Origin: Pontibacter arcticus
GTDB taxonomy: Bacteria > Bacteroidota > Bacteroidia > Cytophagales > Hymenobacteraceae
Assembly: GCF_003284895.1 (NCBI RefSeq)
Contig: NZ_QMDV01000002.1
Location: forward strand, 837,466-901,465
Reading direction: 5' to 3'
Length of the DNA stretch: 64,000 nt
A program made the position numbers and the translations under genes. The notes under the pieces were generated by a model. It was not told where the DNA came from, did no database searches, and was given only the letters and a program-made list of their open reading frames with translations. Below, in pieces: positions 18,630 through 27,977 of this stretch. Positions within the stretch are counted from its first letter, which is position 1. Each line of letters begins with the position of its first letter.

Positions 18630-19346
18630 CTATTGTGGCTTGGTGCAGCAGGTAATTTCCGTCGTATGGTGAGCTGTGTGTATTACTTTAGGGCTTATGT
18701 AAGGAATACCCAGTCCCAGCCCCCGGAAAATAAAAAGTATGGCCAGCACCATACCCACGTAAGGCACCAGGCGGTTCAGCGTATGGCGCACTTTAAATGT
18801 GATTAGCTTCCCGGATAGTGATACCAGGAACATCAACGGAAATGTACCTAACCCGAACAAGGCCATGTACCCCATCGCACCGGCTATACCCGGTGCACTG
18901 ATGGCACCGGCTAAGGCAATGTAAACAAATCCGCAGGGCAGCAGGCCGTTCAGGAGGCCGACCATAAATAAACTTCCGAAAGATTTTTTGCCAAAGAAAT
19001 AACCCAGTTTCTGCCGTACCCAATTCATCAGCTTATCAGTTCCTAAAACACTGGCTGCTTTCCCTTTAACTACGTTTGGTAAAACCAGCAGTAGAAGTAT
19101 AAGTATCCCTGACACGATAGACACCGTTTGCTGTAGACCGGCCAGTTGCAGCGATTCTCCAAAAGCGCCGGCCAGTGCACCCAGCAGCGTATACGTTACA
19201 ATTCTGCCGCCATTGTACAGGAGGCGACCGGCATAGTACTGCCAGCCGCTGCTCCCGCCAAAGGGTAGCGCCATCGCGATGGGGCCGCACATCCCAACAC
19301 AATGAAGGCTACCGATCAATCCAAATAAAAACCCGGCCCAGATCAT
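18630..19346 (-). CDS. TauE/SafE-type (UreH-like) membrane protein of the cbb3 assembly cluster
   Basis: Six-helix membrane protein of 238 residues beginning MIWAGFLFGLIGSLHCVGMCGPIAMALPFGG; the LHCxGMCGP motif marks the DsbD_2/UreH-like family. In Bacteroidota this gene commonly ends the ccoGH cluster and is suspected to help cytochrome or copper maturation. It starts 3 bases after ccoH and is almost certainly in the ccoG-ccoH transcript. The C-terminal tail has a CCTKPQ end that could bind metal (inference). No enzymatic motif is seen. Confidence 0.88.
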   Translation of the reverse strand: MIWAGFLFGLIGSLHCVGMCGPIAMALPFGGSSGWQYYAGRLLYNGGRIVTYTLLGALAGAFGESLQLAGLQQTVSIVSGILILLLLVLPNVVKGKAASVLGTDKLMNWVRQKLGYFFGKKSFGSLFMVGLLNGLLPCGFVYIALAGAISAPGIAGAMGYMALFGLGTFPLMFLVSLSGKLITFKVRHTLNRLVPYVGMVLAILFIFRGLGLGIPYISPKVIHTAHHTTEITCCTKPQ

Positions 19347-19349
19347 GGT

Positions 19350-19817
19350 CTACTTAACCTGAATAGTTTGCTTTGTGTAATATGTCTCCTCATCTGCGGT
19401 GAAATCGATGCGAACTTCCCACATGCCGGTTTGCAGTTCCTTCGTTTCTACCAGCTGGCTTCTGTCGCGGCCCAGTTGTAAAGGTAGTTGGTGGTCCAGT
19501 TTGTCATCGGACGGGCGGAACAATGTAATGTTACCATTTACACTTTTGCCTTCAAAGCTTGCAGGTAGCTGCAGAAGTATCGCCTTCGCCTCCGGTTTGT
19601 AGGTTATCGCTACTCCTCCGGCAGCCTGGGTTCTTCCCATCTTGTCAATATGATCCTGGTATTTGATTTCCTGCTCGTAGTAATCTTTGCTGACCAGATC
19701 CACATCCTGGTTCATGGCTTTGTAAACAAACATCGCGATGTAGCCCATGAACAGAATCATGGCTACCACAATCGCATAAGGCCAAAGTATAAACGTGCTT
19801 TTTTTATCAGTCGTCAT
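19350..19817 (-). CDS. ccoH: CcoH/FixH family cbb3 oxidase assembly protein
   Basis: Single-pass membrane protein of 155 residues. It has one N-terminal helix (LWPYAIVVAMILFMGYIAMFVYKA, about 10-35), then the FixH signature VDLVSKDYYEQEIKYQDHID. A small beta-rich periplasmic domain ends in MWEVRIDFTADEETYYTKQTIQV. FixH-type proteins are needed for cbb3 oxidase assembly. The gene lies 26 bases downstream of ccoG and 3 bases before the TauE/SafE gene. Confidence 0.92.
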   Translation of the reverse strand: MTTDKKSTFILWPYAIVVAMILFMGYIAMFVYKAMNQDVDLVSKDYYEQEIKYQDHIDKMGRTQAAGGVAITYKPEAKAILLQLPASFEGKSVNGNITLFRPSDDKLDHQLPLQLGRDRSQLVETKELQTGMWEVRIDFTADEETYYTKQTIQVK

Positions 19818-19843
19818 TTTCGTAATCTTTAAATAAGTCTGTA

Positions 19844-21247
19844 TTAATTTGCCGGAGCCAGAAACTTGGTATTTTCTGTTGTGATCAGCTCATCGCCGGC
19901 ATATATGCCTATTTTCACCTCTGCGTTCATACTTTTTAATTGAACTTGTGGAATTTCAGCGAAGAAAACGCCTTCTACAATGCCCTGTGCCGGAAGTATG
20001 AGCTCTCTGCCTACCATTGTAATATTTCCTTCCTTATCCATCAGCTTCAGGCGCAGCGGCATGGTATGGTTGGTTTTGTTGATGATGGAAATGTTGTACA
20101 GGTTCTTGATGTTACCGTCCGCCGTTTTCTGATAGAGTTGTCCCGGCGTACGCAGAATAGTTGCTTCGGCCTCATCACGCAAAACAAGTAAAACAGACAG
20201 TGCTGCCAGCAATATGGCCAAAACGGTGGTATAGCCCATCACACGCGTTGTCAGGAACTTCCATTTTTTTCCTTCTGCAATTCCTTCTTCAGACTCAAAC
20301 CGGATCAGGCCTTCCGGCTTATCGATCATGCGCATAATGTCGTTGCAGGCATCGATGCAGGCGGTACAATTTATACATTCCAGTTGCTGGGCACCGTTCC
20401 GGATATCGATACCGGTCGGGCAAACCTGCACACACTGGTTACAGTCAATGCAATCGCCTTCCGTGCGCTCCTGGTTTTTGCGCAGTTTGCCCCGTGGCTC
20501 TCCTCTTACATAATCATAGGCAACCACTAAACTTTTCTTGTCGAGCATAACGCCCTGTAAGCGGCCATACGGGCAAACAATAGTACAAACCTGCTCCCGG
20601 AAACTGGCAAAAACCCAGTAGAATACGCCTGTAAAACCGATAAGCGAAGCAAAACCTGCCGCATGTACGAGCGGGCCTTCAACCACAATCTTCTGTAATT
20701 CGTCTATGCCGATGATGTAGGCCAGGAAAATATTGGAAATCAGAAACGAGATCAGCAGAAATACGAGTGTCTTGCTTCCTTTTTTCAGAATCTTCTCTGT
20801 GTTCCATGGCATTTTGTTGAGTGCCTTCTGCTTTGTATAATCGCCTTCTATAGCATACTCAATGCGCCTGAAAACCATTTCAAGAAAAATGGTCTGCGGA
20901 CAGATCCAACCGCAAAAAAGGCGGCCGTACACGATCGTAAAAAGTATGATAAAGACGACCAACGCCAGAAAGGCCAGCACAAGTATAAAAAAGTCCTGCG
21001 GCCAGAACAGCACACCAAAAATCACGAACTTACGCTCGACAATGTTCAGCATGAGCAGCGGCAGGCCATTTATCTTAATGAACGGCCCAATAGCTAGCAG
21101 TGCCAGAAACAGGTAGCTAACGTATTTGCGGTAGTTATATAATTTGCCTTTCGGCTTTTTCGGGTAAACCCATACGCGTTTCCCCTGTTCGTCTACTGTT
21201 GAAATGTGATCCCGAAACTCGTCGGTTGGTTTTGTTTTAGTTGCCAT
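19844..21247 (-). CDS. ccoG: CcoG/FixG cbb3 oxidase accessory protein (4Fe-4S)
   Basis: Membrane iron-sulfur protein of 467 residues with about five helices. One cysteine group lies in GWICPQTIFLE and another in CTIVCPYGRLQGVM. A bacterial ferredoxin-type double cluster follows (CIDCNQCVQVCP and CINCTACIDACN). The C-terminal Ig-like domain (from about 355) is the FixG_C fold. FixG/CcoG acts in copper reduction during cbb3 biogenesis. It heads a separate transcript: a terminator at 21433-21467 closes ccoP, and an Fnr-type site at 21366-21377 with a -7 box at 21335-21342 precedes it. Confidence 0.95.
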   Translation of the reverse strand: MATKTKPTDEFRDHISTVDEQGKRVWVYPKKPKGKLYNYRKYVSYLFLALLAIGPFIKINGLPLLMLNIVERKFVIFGVLFWPQDFFILVLAFLALVVFIILFTIVYGRLFCGWICPQTIFLEMVFRRIEYAIEGDYTKQKALNKMPWNTEKILKKGSKTLVFLLISFLISNIFLAYIIGIDELQKIVVEGPLVHAAGFASLIGFTGVFYWVFASFREQVCTIVCPYGRLQGVMLDKKSLVVAYDYVRGEPRGKLRKNQERTEGDCIDCNQCVQVCPTGIDIRNGAQQLECINCTACIDACNDIMRMIDKPEGLIRFESEEGIAEGKKWKFLTTRVMGYTTVLAILLAALSVLLVLRDEAEATILRTPGQLYQKTADGNIKNLYNISIINKTNHTMPLRLKLMDKEGNITMVGRELILPAQGIVEGVFFAEIPQVQLKSMNAEVKIGIYAGDELITTENTKFLAPAN

Positions 21248-21334
21248 GGCAGTGATAAGCTGTGCGGATTTTATTCCTGCCTGTTAGTTAAAAGTATAAA
21301 AATCAGACCCGATACCGAAGTATAATCTGCCTTA

Positions 21335-21342
21335 CAAAATTC
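21335..21342 (-). promoter_or_regulatory. -7 box (GAATTTTG) of the ccoG promoter
   Basis: Seven of eight positions are compatible with TAnnTTTG (first base G). Its first base is 29.5 bases from the centre of the Fnr-type dyad at 21366-21377, the same distance as in front of ccoNO and ccoI. Confidence 0.6.
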
Positions 21343-21365
21343 CGGAATCCGGCCTTCTAAAAAGA

Positions 21366-21377
21366 TGACCCCTGTCA
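21366..21377 (-). promoter_or_regulatory. Crp/Fnr-type operator upstream of ccoG
   Basis: Perfect dyad TGAC-N4-GTCA, followed on the minus strand by the shared extension TCTTTT. With the -7 box at 21335-21342 the dyad centre falls near -41.5, the class II activator position. One of three matching sites in the cbb3 cluster. Confidence 0.72.
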
Positions 21378-21432
21378 TTTATACAGGTGATCATCATCAA
21401 TAATAAACCGTTAAAGCTGGCCAAAACAAAAA

Positions 21433-21467
21433 AAAGCCGGAGGTGCTTATACTTCACCTCCGGCTTT
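21433..21467 (-). terminator. intrinsic terminator after ccoP
   Basis: Perfect 13-bp stem (AAAGCCGGAGGTG and its complement) with a 9-base loop CTTATACTT that contains the octamer. The A-run at 21424-21435 gives a U-run in the leftward transcript, so it separates ccoP from ccoG. Confidence 0.88.
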
Positions 21468-21490
21468 CCAGGAAAAACTAAACTGTATAC

Positions 21491-22687
21491 TTATTCTTTT
21501 TCGCCCTGCGGCTCTTTTGCATTGGCCGGGTTAGAGCCCTTCAGAGATAAAATGTAACTGGATACTTCCAGCATCTGGTCTTTGGATAACTTGCCTTGCC
21601 ATGGCACCATACCTTTTGCCGGCACACCAAATTTAACTGTCTTGAAAATTTCATTCACTTCGCCACCGTGTAACCAGTATTCGTCTGTCAGGTTAGGGCC
21701 AACGGTGCCCTGCCCTTCTGTACCGTGGCAGGCGGCGCAGTTTGCAGCATAAATCGATTTGCCGGACTCTAGTGCAACTGCATCCGTAAGCGGCTTGTAA
21801 TCTGTTACGGCATTCGGATCATCTTCTGTTTTAGAAGCAAACAGCGCGGCTTCCTGCATTTCCATTTCATACTCTTCTGCCTGCAACGGTCCGCTCATAA
21901 ACACATGGTAATGCAGCATGTACCCTATAGCAAACACAATAGTAACATAAAACATCGTCTTCCACCAAGGCGGCAGGTCGTTATCATACTCCTGGATGCC
22001 GTCAAAATCGTGTTGTGAGTGAATTTCGTTTTTAGCTTTGCCCGTTACCAGCGTCACGTCGCCGCGCATCAGGAATACCATTCGCCCAGCAAGCGAGTTG
22101 CGGAAATCCTCGTCATGGATCGAATCGCCCAGCATCGGCACAAATAACCGGAACAGCATAAACAACACAGCCATGGTCAGCAGTATGATGATCGCAGCAA
22201 GCACGAAGGTGAGCAGCAATACCGGCGGCAGATCCATAAAAGCGACTTCGGCTTCTGCGCCAGCAACAACAGCTTTTGCATCAGTTGGCGTAGTTGCCGG
22301 AACTTCGGCTACAGCTGGCTTATCACTTGCTTCTTTGATATAAGCAATTACATTGTTGATATCAGCTTCTGAAAGTGAGCCCCCGAAGGCCGGCATCGGT
22401 ACTTTACCGAACTTTTCGTACACGACCACAGCATCTTTATCGCCTGCCTGAACCATTTCCTGGGAGTTCTTGATAAAGCTTACCAACCAGGCATCTCCGC
22501 GGCGTTTGTGCGCATCCTTCAGGGCAGGCCCTACTACATCGGCATCTATACTATGGCATGCCTGGCAGTTGCCTTCAAATATTTTTTTGCCTTCTACTGT
22601 ATCCTGCGCCTGTGTTGTGCCCGCCAGAAGCAGGCCGGCCAGCAGCACAAAGCCAGCTTTCCTGATACTTTTAAAAGTTAGGTCCAT
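21491..22687 (-). CDS. ccoP: cbb3 oxidase subunit CcoP-like with an additional N-terminal cytochrome c domain
   Basis: Electron-input subunit of cbb3 oxidase, 398 residues. A cleavable signal (ends GTTQAQ) is followed by a class I cytochrome c domain with CQACH at 41-45 and a downstream Met in VPMPAFGG. A Pro/Ala/Val linker leads to one membrane helix near 152-182 and another near 240-260. The CcoP_N region (HDFDGIQEYDNDLPPWWKTMFY) follows, then a second cytochrome c with CAACH near residue 315. Usual CcoP carries both haems after the membrane anchor; here one precedes it. It starts 2 bases after ccoQ. Confidence 0.9.
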   Translation of the reverse strand: MDLTFKSIRKAGFVLLAGLLLAGTTQAQDTVEGKKIFEGNCQACHSIDADVVGPALKDAHKRRGDAWLVSFIKNSQEMVQAGDKDAVVVYEKFGKVPMPAFGGSLSEADINNVIAYIKEASDKPAVAEVPATTPTDAKAVVAGAEAEVAFMDLPPVLLLTFVLAAIIILLTMAVLFMLFRLFVPMLGDSIHDEDFRNSLAGRMVFLMRGDVTLVTGKAKNEIHSQHDFDGIQEYDNDLPPWWKTMFYVTIVFAIGYMLHYHVFMSGPLQAEEYEMEMQEAALFASKTEDDPNAVTDYKPLTDAVALESGKSIYAANCAACHGTEGQGTVGPNLTDEYWLHGGEVNEIFKTVKFGVPAKGMVPWQGKLSKDQMLEVSSYILSLKGSNPANAKEPQGEKE

Positions 22688-22689
22688 GG

Positions 22690-22884
22690 TTATTTTCCTC
22701 CTGAAGTATGGGTATCTAAGTTGTCGCTGTCTTCGCAGGCGAAGGCGCTCATTTCTTCCACATAGCTTTTGTTCAGCACAAATACATATACCAGCAGCCC
22801 CAGGAAGAACAGGAAAAAGATGCCAAACGAGATCAAAGGATATATTTCGATGCCGTCTATGGCTTGTAAAACGTTCTTATACAT
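22690..22884 (-). CDS. ccoQ: CcoQ/FixQ-like small cbb3 oxidase subunit
   Basis: Protein of 64 residues from the ATG at 22884, chosen because it places the single helix (IYPLISFGIFFLFFLGLLVYVFVL) near the N-terminus as in CcoQ. The longer frame to 22950 adds 22 residues of no CcoQ character. CcoQ stabilises the core complex. It sits between ccoNO and ccoP, 2 bases ahead of ccoP. The family is short and poorly conserved, so context carries much of the call. Confidence 0.82.
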   Translation of the reverse strand: MYKNVLQAIDGIEIYPLISFGIFFLFFLGLLVYVFVLNKSYVEEMSAFACEDSDNLDTHTSGGK

Positions 22885-22970
22885 TTTATCTTGATTTTTT
22901 GACTTCCGGACTATTTGACAAAAGAGTTCAGCTAGATTGTCTATCGTCAAATAGTCCTTTGTCAGGTTAA

Positions 22971-25157
22971 TTATTCTTCAGTCTTTACTTTAATGTCGGT
23001 TCCCAGGCGTTGCAGGTAAGCGATCAGGGCTACGATCTCTTTGTCTGGTGCTACTTCGATGCCTTGCTTGGCTAAGTCTGCAGCTACCCCTTCGGCCTGT
23101 TTCATCAGTTCCTGGTTGGCATTGGCAATGTAATCATCCTCGTAAGGCACACCCAGTTGCTTCAGCACTTTCAGTTTATCTTCTGTTGTGCTCATGTCCA
23201 CTTCCTGCTCAAACAACCAAGGGTAGGCTGGCATAATAGAGCCCGGCGACATGGAGGTTGGGTCCATCATGTGGTGGTAGTGCCAGCTATGCGGGTACTT
23301 GCCTCCGATGCGGTGCAAATCCGGACCGGTACGCTTAGATCCCCACAGGAAGTTGTGGTCATACACGAACTCACCTGCTTTAGAGTACTCGCCGTAGCGT
23401 TCTGTCTCAGACCTGAACGGACGAACCATTTGGGTGTGGCAGTTCACACAACCCTCTTTGATGTACAAGTCACGGCCCTGTAGCTCCAGCGAAGTATAAG
23501 GCTTCACGCTGGCGATGGTCGGCACGTTAGATTTGATAACGAAGGCAGGAATAAACTCTACCAGTCCACCGATCAGTATCGCAACGGTTGCCCAGATAGC
23601 CATTTGCATCGGGCGTTTTTCGATCCAGGAGTGCCAGTGGCCAGCGTTGTGACTTTGGGCTGTTACCATGGCAGGTGCCTCTACTCTTTCGTCTTTTTCC
23701 AGTTGGCCAGCTTTCGCCGTTTTGTATAGGTTATATACCATCAGGAACACGCCAGCCAGGTAGAAGATACCACCAATACCACGCATGTAGTACATCGGCA
23801 CAATAGAAAGTACAGTTTCCAGGAAGTTAGGGTATTGCAACATACCTTCTGCGGTAAACTGTTTCCACATTAAGCCTTGGGTAAAACCAGCCCAGTACAT
23901 TGGGATAGCATAGAAAAGGATACCCAATGTGCCTAACCAAAAGTGCGCATTAGCCAGTTTCGTAGAGTGTAGTTTTGTTTTATACAGGCGTGGGAACAAC
24001 CAGTACAGCATCGCAAAAGTAAGGAAGCCGTTCCAGCCAAGTGCACCTACGTGTACGTGTGCTACGATCCAGTCTGTAAAGTGGGCAATAGCGTTTACGT
24101 TTTTCAAAGACAGCATCGGGCCTTCGAACGTAGCCATACCGTAAGCCGTGATTGCTACTACCATGAACTTCAGTACCGGTTCTTCGCGTACTTTATCCCA
24201 TGAGCCACGCAGTGTAAGCAAGCCGTTGATCATACCACCCCAGCTCGGAGCAATCAGCATGATAGAGAAAGCAACACCCAGTGATTGTGCCCAGTCAGGC
24301 AAGGAAGTATAAAGTAAGTGGTGCGGACCGGCCCAGATGTAAATAAAGATCAGGGACCAGAAGTGGATAATAGATAATCTGTAAGAGTAAACCGGACGGT
24401 TAGCAGCCTTTGGCAGGAAGTAGTACATCAGGCCCAGGAACGGGGTTGTTAAGAAGAACGCTACCGCATTATGGCCATACCACCACTGTACCAGGGCATC
24501 CTGTACGCCGGCGTAACCAGAATAGCTTTTTAAGAAGTTAACCGGAATCTCGTAAGAGTTTACAATATGCAGCACTGCCACCGTCAGGAAGGTAGCGATG
24601 TAGAACCAGATGGCTACGTACATGTGTTTTTCGCGGCGCTTGGCAATAGTACCAAACATGTTCCAGCCAAAAACAACCCAGATCAGTGTAATAGCAATAT
24701 CAATCGGCCACTCCAGCTCTGCGTACTCTTTTGATGTGGTGATACCTAGCGGAAGGGTAATAACTGCTGCTACAATAATTAACTGCCAGCCCCAGAAGTG
24801 TACTTTACTGAGTATATCATTATACATGCGGGCTTTGCAGAGGCGCTGCAACGAGTAATAAACCCCCATAAAGATGGCATTGCCCACAAAAGCAAAGATA
24901 ACGGCATTGGTGTGCAGTGGCCTAACGCGGCCAAATGTGGTGTACTGGTTACCCATGTTCACATCCGGGTTTGCCAGCTGGAAAGCGATGATTACGCCTA
25001 TCAGCATACCGGCTATTCCCCAGAATACAGTGGCTATTCCAAAATCCCGAACAATCTTATTATCATAAAAGAATGTTTCGGCGCTCCCTTTTCCCAGGGT
25101 CTTTGGTCGGACCTGGTCGGGATCTCTTTCTACGATTTCGGCTACATTAGTTGACAT
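22971..25157 (-). CDS. ccoNO: fused cbb3 cytochrome c oxidase subunits I and II (CcoN-CcoO)
   Basis: Catalytic oxidase of 728 residues. The first ~480 residues are CcoN with about 12 helices; haem/Cu ligand histidines are seen in VRPLHTNAVIFAF, WWYGHNAVAFFL and GPHHLLYTSLPDW. From about residue 515, a membrane anchor leads to CcoO with one haem c site (GCVNCHTQMVRPF, about 566) and HRIGGKYPHSWHYHH. The two proteins are separate in Proteobacteria; the fusion is common in Bacteroidota. It uses its own promoter, with an Fnr-type site at 25266-25277. Confidence 0.96.
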   Translation of the reverse strand: MSTNVAEIVERDPDQVRPKTLGKGSAETFFYDNKIVRDFGIATVFWGIAGMLIGVIIAFQLANPDVNMGNQYTTFGRVRPLHTNAVIFAFVGNAIFMGVYYSLQRLCKARMYNDILSKVHFWGWQLIIVAAVITLPLGITTSKEYAELEWPIDIAITLIWVVFGWNMFGTIAKRREKHMYVAIWFYIATFLTVAVLHIVNSYEIPVNFLKSYSGYAGVQDALVQWWYGHNAVAFFLTTPFLGLMYYFLPKAANRPVYSYRLSIIHFWSLIFIYIWAGPHHLLYTSLPDWAQSLGVAFSIMLIAPSWGGMINGLLTLRGSWDKVREEPVLKFMVVAITAYGMATFEGPMLSLKNVNAIAHFTDWIVAHVHVGALGWNGFLTFAMLYWLFPRLYKTKLHSTKLANAHFWLGTLGILFYAIPMYWAGFTQGLMWKQFTAEGMLQYPNFLETVLSIVPMYYMRGIGGIFYLAGVFLMVYNLYKTAKAGQLEKDERVEAPAMVTAQSHNAGHWHSWIEKRPMQMAIWATVAILIGGLVEFIPAFVIKSNVPTIASVKPYTSLELQGRDLYIKEGCVNCHTQMVRPFRSETERYGEYSKAGEFVYDHNFLWGSKRTGPDLHRIGGKYPHSWHYHHMMDPTSMSPGSIMPAYPWLFEQEVDMSTTEDKLKVLKQLGVPYEDDYIANANQELMKQAEGVAADLAKQGIEVAPDKEIVALIAYLQRLGTDIKVKTEE

Positions 25158-25234
25158 GTGCGGTGTCCTCCATTTGATTATGATGTATTTGTTTGATGTG
25201 TTGTGTTGCGATTTGTTTTATCAATTCAGCTCTG

Positions 25235-25242
25235 CAAAATTG
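25235..25242 (-). promoter_or_regulatory. -7 box (CAATTTTG) of the ccoNO promoter
   Basis: One mismatch to TAnnTTTG. Spacing to the Fnr-type dyad is identical to the ccoI and ccoG promoters. The box lies 77 bases upstream of the ccoNO ATG. Confidence 0.6.
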
Positions 25243-25265
25243 AAAAAGTACAGCCGCGTAAAAGA

Positions 25266-25277
25266 TGACCAAAGTCA
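25266..25277 (-). promoter_or_regulatory. Crp/Fnr-type operator upstream of ccoNO
   Basis: Perfect dyad TGAC-N4-GTCA with the shared TCTTTT extension on the minus strand, in the 180-base gap between ccoS and ccoNO. The centre is 29.5 bases from the first base of the -7 box. Confidence 0.72.
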
Positions 25278-25337
25278 GTTTCAGAAATGATAGATATCAG
25301 CGAGGCTATATTTAGAGTTCAAACTTTCTGAATCCGG

Positions 25338-25520
25338 CTAGCTGGCAGGTTCTGCGGGCTTTTCTTTTTTATCTGTAACGGCTTCATTATCAAAGAGCAT
25401 CCGGATGGCCGGTGTGTAATCGTCGTCGTATTGGCCGGACCGAACAGCCCATAGGAAAGCACCCAGAAAACAGCCTGCTACCGTTACACTTACCGCGATC
25501 ATTAAAAATATTATTACCAT
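25338..25520 (-). CDS. ccoS: CcoS cbb3 oxidase maturation protein
   Basis: Protein of 60 residues with one N-terminal helix (VIIFLMIAVSVTVAGCFLGAFLWAV), then the CcoS signature WAVRSGQYDDDYTPAIRMLFDN. CcoS is required for cofactor insertion into cbb3 oxidase. The charged C-terminal tail is ordinary for the family. It lies 25 bases downstream of ccoI and is probably on the ccoI transcript. Confidence 0.93.
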   Translation of the reverse strand: MVIIFLMIAVSVTVAGCFLGAFLWAVRSGQYDDDYTPAIRMLFDNEAVTDKKEKPAEPAS

Positions 25521-25545
25521 GGAAGTAGAATGTTATAGTATGAAT

Positions 25546-27951
25546 TTATAGACCGGCGCGTTTGGCGGCTATTTTAACAGAAAGTGTTGCGAAAATGATG
25601 ACACTGAGCGAGCTGATCGGCATCAGGATAGCGGAAACGATTGGTGAGAAAAGCCCCTGTACGGCAAGCGTTAAGCCCACCACATTATACACCAGCGATA
25701 CCGCAAAGGTGGCCAGTATGATACGCATGGTAGTTTTAGAGAACCGCAGGAACAGGCCCAGCTTATCAAATGAGGTCGCATCCAAGATCGCATCGCAGGA
25801 AGGCGAGAAATTTGTAATACTGTTCGTCAGGGCAACGCCTACATCGCTTTGGCGCAACGCACCGGCATCGTTCAGGCCATCGCCTACCATCATTACCTGG
25901 TGATGCTGGTTTTTAAGCTGCTCCACATACTCCAGCTTCTGTACAGGGCTCTGGTTAAAATTTAGGGCCGCATGCTCACCGAGCAACTCCACCAGGCGGG
26001 CTTCTTCATGGCTGTTATCCCCGGAGAGCACGGCCAGCTTTCGGTCGTCCAGTTCACATAAAATCTGTTTCAGACCGCTGCGGTATACATTAAAGAATGT
26101 GTAATAACCAAGCAGCACACCATCCATGGTCACATACACAGTGGTATTAAGTAACGCTTTATCTCCAACAGGCTTAATACCAGTAAAAGAGGCAGAACCA
26201 ATCAGTAAAACATGGTTGTCAACTTCCCCTGTTATGCCTTTTCCGGCAAACTCTTTAAAGTTTTCGACAGATTTTATATCACTGTTTATACTCTGGAAGA
26301 TGCGCTGGCTGAGCGGGTGTGTGGAGTGGCTTAAAACAGATTTTATACTTTGCTCCTGCTCCGGCGTCAGCGTTTTACCCACATAAGAAACTTCAGCAGC
26401 GCTTGGCTCGGTTAGAGTACCGGTCTTATCAAAAACAACAGTATCTATTTTGGCCAGTGTTTCGACGACAGATGTATTTTTGAGATAAAACTTGTTTCGG
26501 CCGAATACGCGCACGGTGTGGCCATGCACAAAAGGCGTTGCCAGCGACAAGGCACACGGGCAGGCAATAATCAACACGGATACAAAAGCTTTCACCGCCA
26601 TATCCGTATCGCGCGGAACCCAGTAAATAAGTGAGCCTGCTGCAACTATAAGCGTCACGATGATAAACCATTTGCCCGCGATGTTCGCATATGTACCTAC
26701 GCTCTGGCTTTCATTTTTGGAGAAGATGGTGTTATTCCAGAGTTGCGTTAAATATCCCTGCGAAACTGCCTTCACCACTTCCAGTTCTATACTTTCGCCT
26801 ACCTGCCTGCCGCCTGCGTAGATCACTTCGCCGGTCACTTTTTCTACCGGTTCCGATTCGCCGGAAACGAAGCTGTAGTCGATCATAGCCGTGCCTCTCA
26901 GCAGGATGGCATCTGCAGGTATAAGCTCCTGATTTCTAATACGAATACGGTTACCTACTTCAAGATTACGTACAGCAACAGCTTCCTCTTCCCCGTTCTC
27001 TTTGAGTAAGGTAACAGATACCGGAAAATAGGAAGTATAATCACGGTCGAAAGAAAGTGTATCGTAGGTGCGTTGCTGAAAGTACTTGCCAATCAGCATA
27101 AAGAACACGAGCCCCGTAAAAGAGTCCAGGTAGCCCGGGCCGGTTTCGGTAACGATCTGGTAAAGGCTTACAAAGAAAAGCGCCTGAAGACCCATTGCAA
27201 TCGGCAGATCGATGTTTACCATGCGTTGCTTTATGCCTTCGTAGGCTGTTATAAAGAATCCTCTCGCACTGTAAATCAGAACAGGCAACGACAATATCAG
27301 GCTCAGGTAACCAAAAAACGACCCGAATGTACGCTGCAGGCTGTTGGCCACCGAAAAGTAATCCGGGAAGGCCAGTAACATTACGTTTCCAAAGCAAAAG
27401 GCCGCAATGCCTAGTTTGTAGATGATCTCACGGTTTGGTTTGGTTGTTTTTTTACCATCCGTATCGGCAAGGGTTATCTCCGGCTCGTAGCCGATACGGG
27501 CCAGCAGAGCTACTACCTCACGGAGTGAAGTTTGCCCGTGCAGGTAGGTTAAGGAAATCTCCTTTCGCAGGAAGTTAACAGTTGATTCGGAAATGCCCGG
27601 ATTGAGTTTAAAGAGGTTTTCGAGTAGCCAGATACATGAGCTGCAGTGCATCTGGGGCACATAAAAAGTAAGCTTGCAGATAGCGTCGTTCCTGAAACTT
27701 ACCAGCTGCGCTTCTACGCCGGCATCATCCAGGTAAGCAAAACGGGATTCGTTCAGGGCCTCCTTACCTGATATGCCCGGATTTTGCTCCAGGTTATAGT
27801 ATGTGCAGAGGTTATTTTCGTCTAGTAGTTCATAAACAGTTTTGCACCCGTCGCAGCAGAAAGCTTTGTCGTGCGCAAGTATGGGCTCTTTCTCGCAGGT
27901 ATCCCCGCAATGGTAGCATGTCTGAACATTGGTTTGGAGTGCGGCTTCCAT
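25546..27951 (-). CDS. ccoI: CcoI-type copper P-type ATPase
   Basis: Cu-exporting P1B ATPase of 801 residues feeding copper to cbb3 oxidase. The N-terminal Zn-ribbon-like segment (CYHCGDTCEK and FCCDGCKTVYELL, residues 12-45) is typical of CcoI/FixI. A heavy-metal-associated domain follows with MHCSSCIWLLE (about 98-110). Eight helices surround the actuator (VSGESEPVEK), the ion site CPC (ACPCALSLATPF), the phosphorylation motif DKTGTLT and the hinge GDGLNDAGAL. It heads the cluster; an Fnr-type site and -7 box TACCTTTG lie directly upstream. Confidence 0.95.
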   Translation of the reverse strand: MEAALQTNVQTCYHCGDTCEKEPILAHDKAFCCDGCKTVYELLDENNLCTYYNLEQNPGISGKEALNESRFAYLDDAGVEAQLVSFRNDAICKLTFYVPQMHCSSCIWLLENLFKLNPGISESTVNFLRKEISLTYLHGQTSLREVVALLARIGYEPEITLADTDGKKTTKPNREIIYKLGIAAFCFGNVMLLAFPDYFSVANSLQRTFGSFFGYLSLILSLPVLIYSARGFFITAYEGIKQRMVNIDLPIAMGLQALFFVSLYQIVTETGPGYLDSFTGLVFFMLIGKYFQQRTYDTLSFDRDYTSYFPVSVTLLKENGEEEAVAVRNLEVGNRIRIRNQELIPADAILLRGTAMIDYSFVSGESEPVEKVTGEVIYAGGRQVGESIELEVVKAVSQGYLTQLWNNTIFSKNESQSVGTYANIAGKWFIIVTLIVAAGSLIYWVPRDTDMAVKAFVSVLIIACPCALSLATPFVHGHTVRVFGRNKFYLKNTSVVETLAKIDTVVFDKTGTLTEPSAAEVSYVGKTLTPEQEQSIKSVLSHSTHPLSQRIFQSINSDIKSVENFKEFAGKGITGEVDNHVLLIGSASFTGIKPVGDKALLNTTVYVTMDGVLLGYYTFFNVYRSGLKQILCELDDRKLAVLSGDNSHEEARLVELLGEHAALNFNQSPVQKLEYVEQLKNQHHQVMMVGDGLNDAGALRQSDVGVALTNSITNFSPSCDAILDATSFDKLGLFLRFSKTTMRIILATFAVSLVYNVVGLTLAVQGLFSPIVSAILMPISSLSVIIFATLSVKIAAKRAGL

Positions 27952-27977
27952 CTCAATTTTCCTTTATAAGTACAAAA

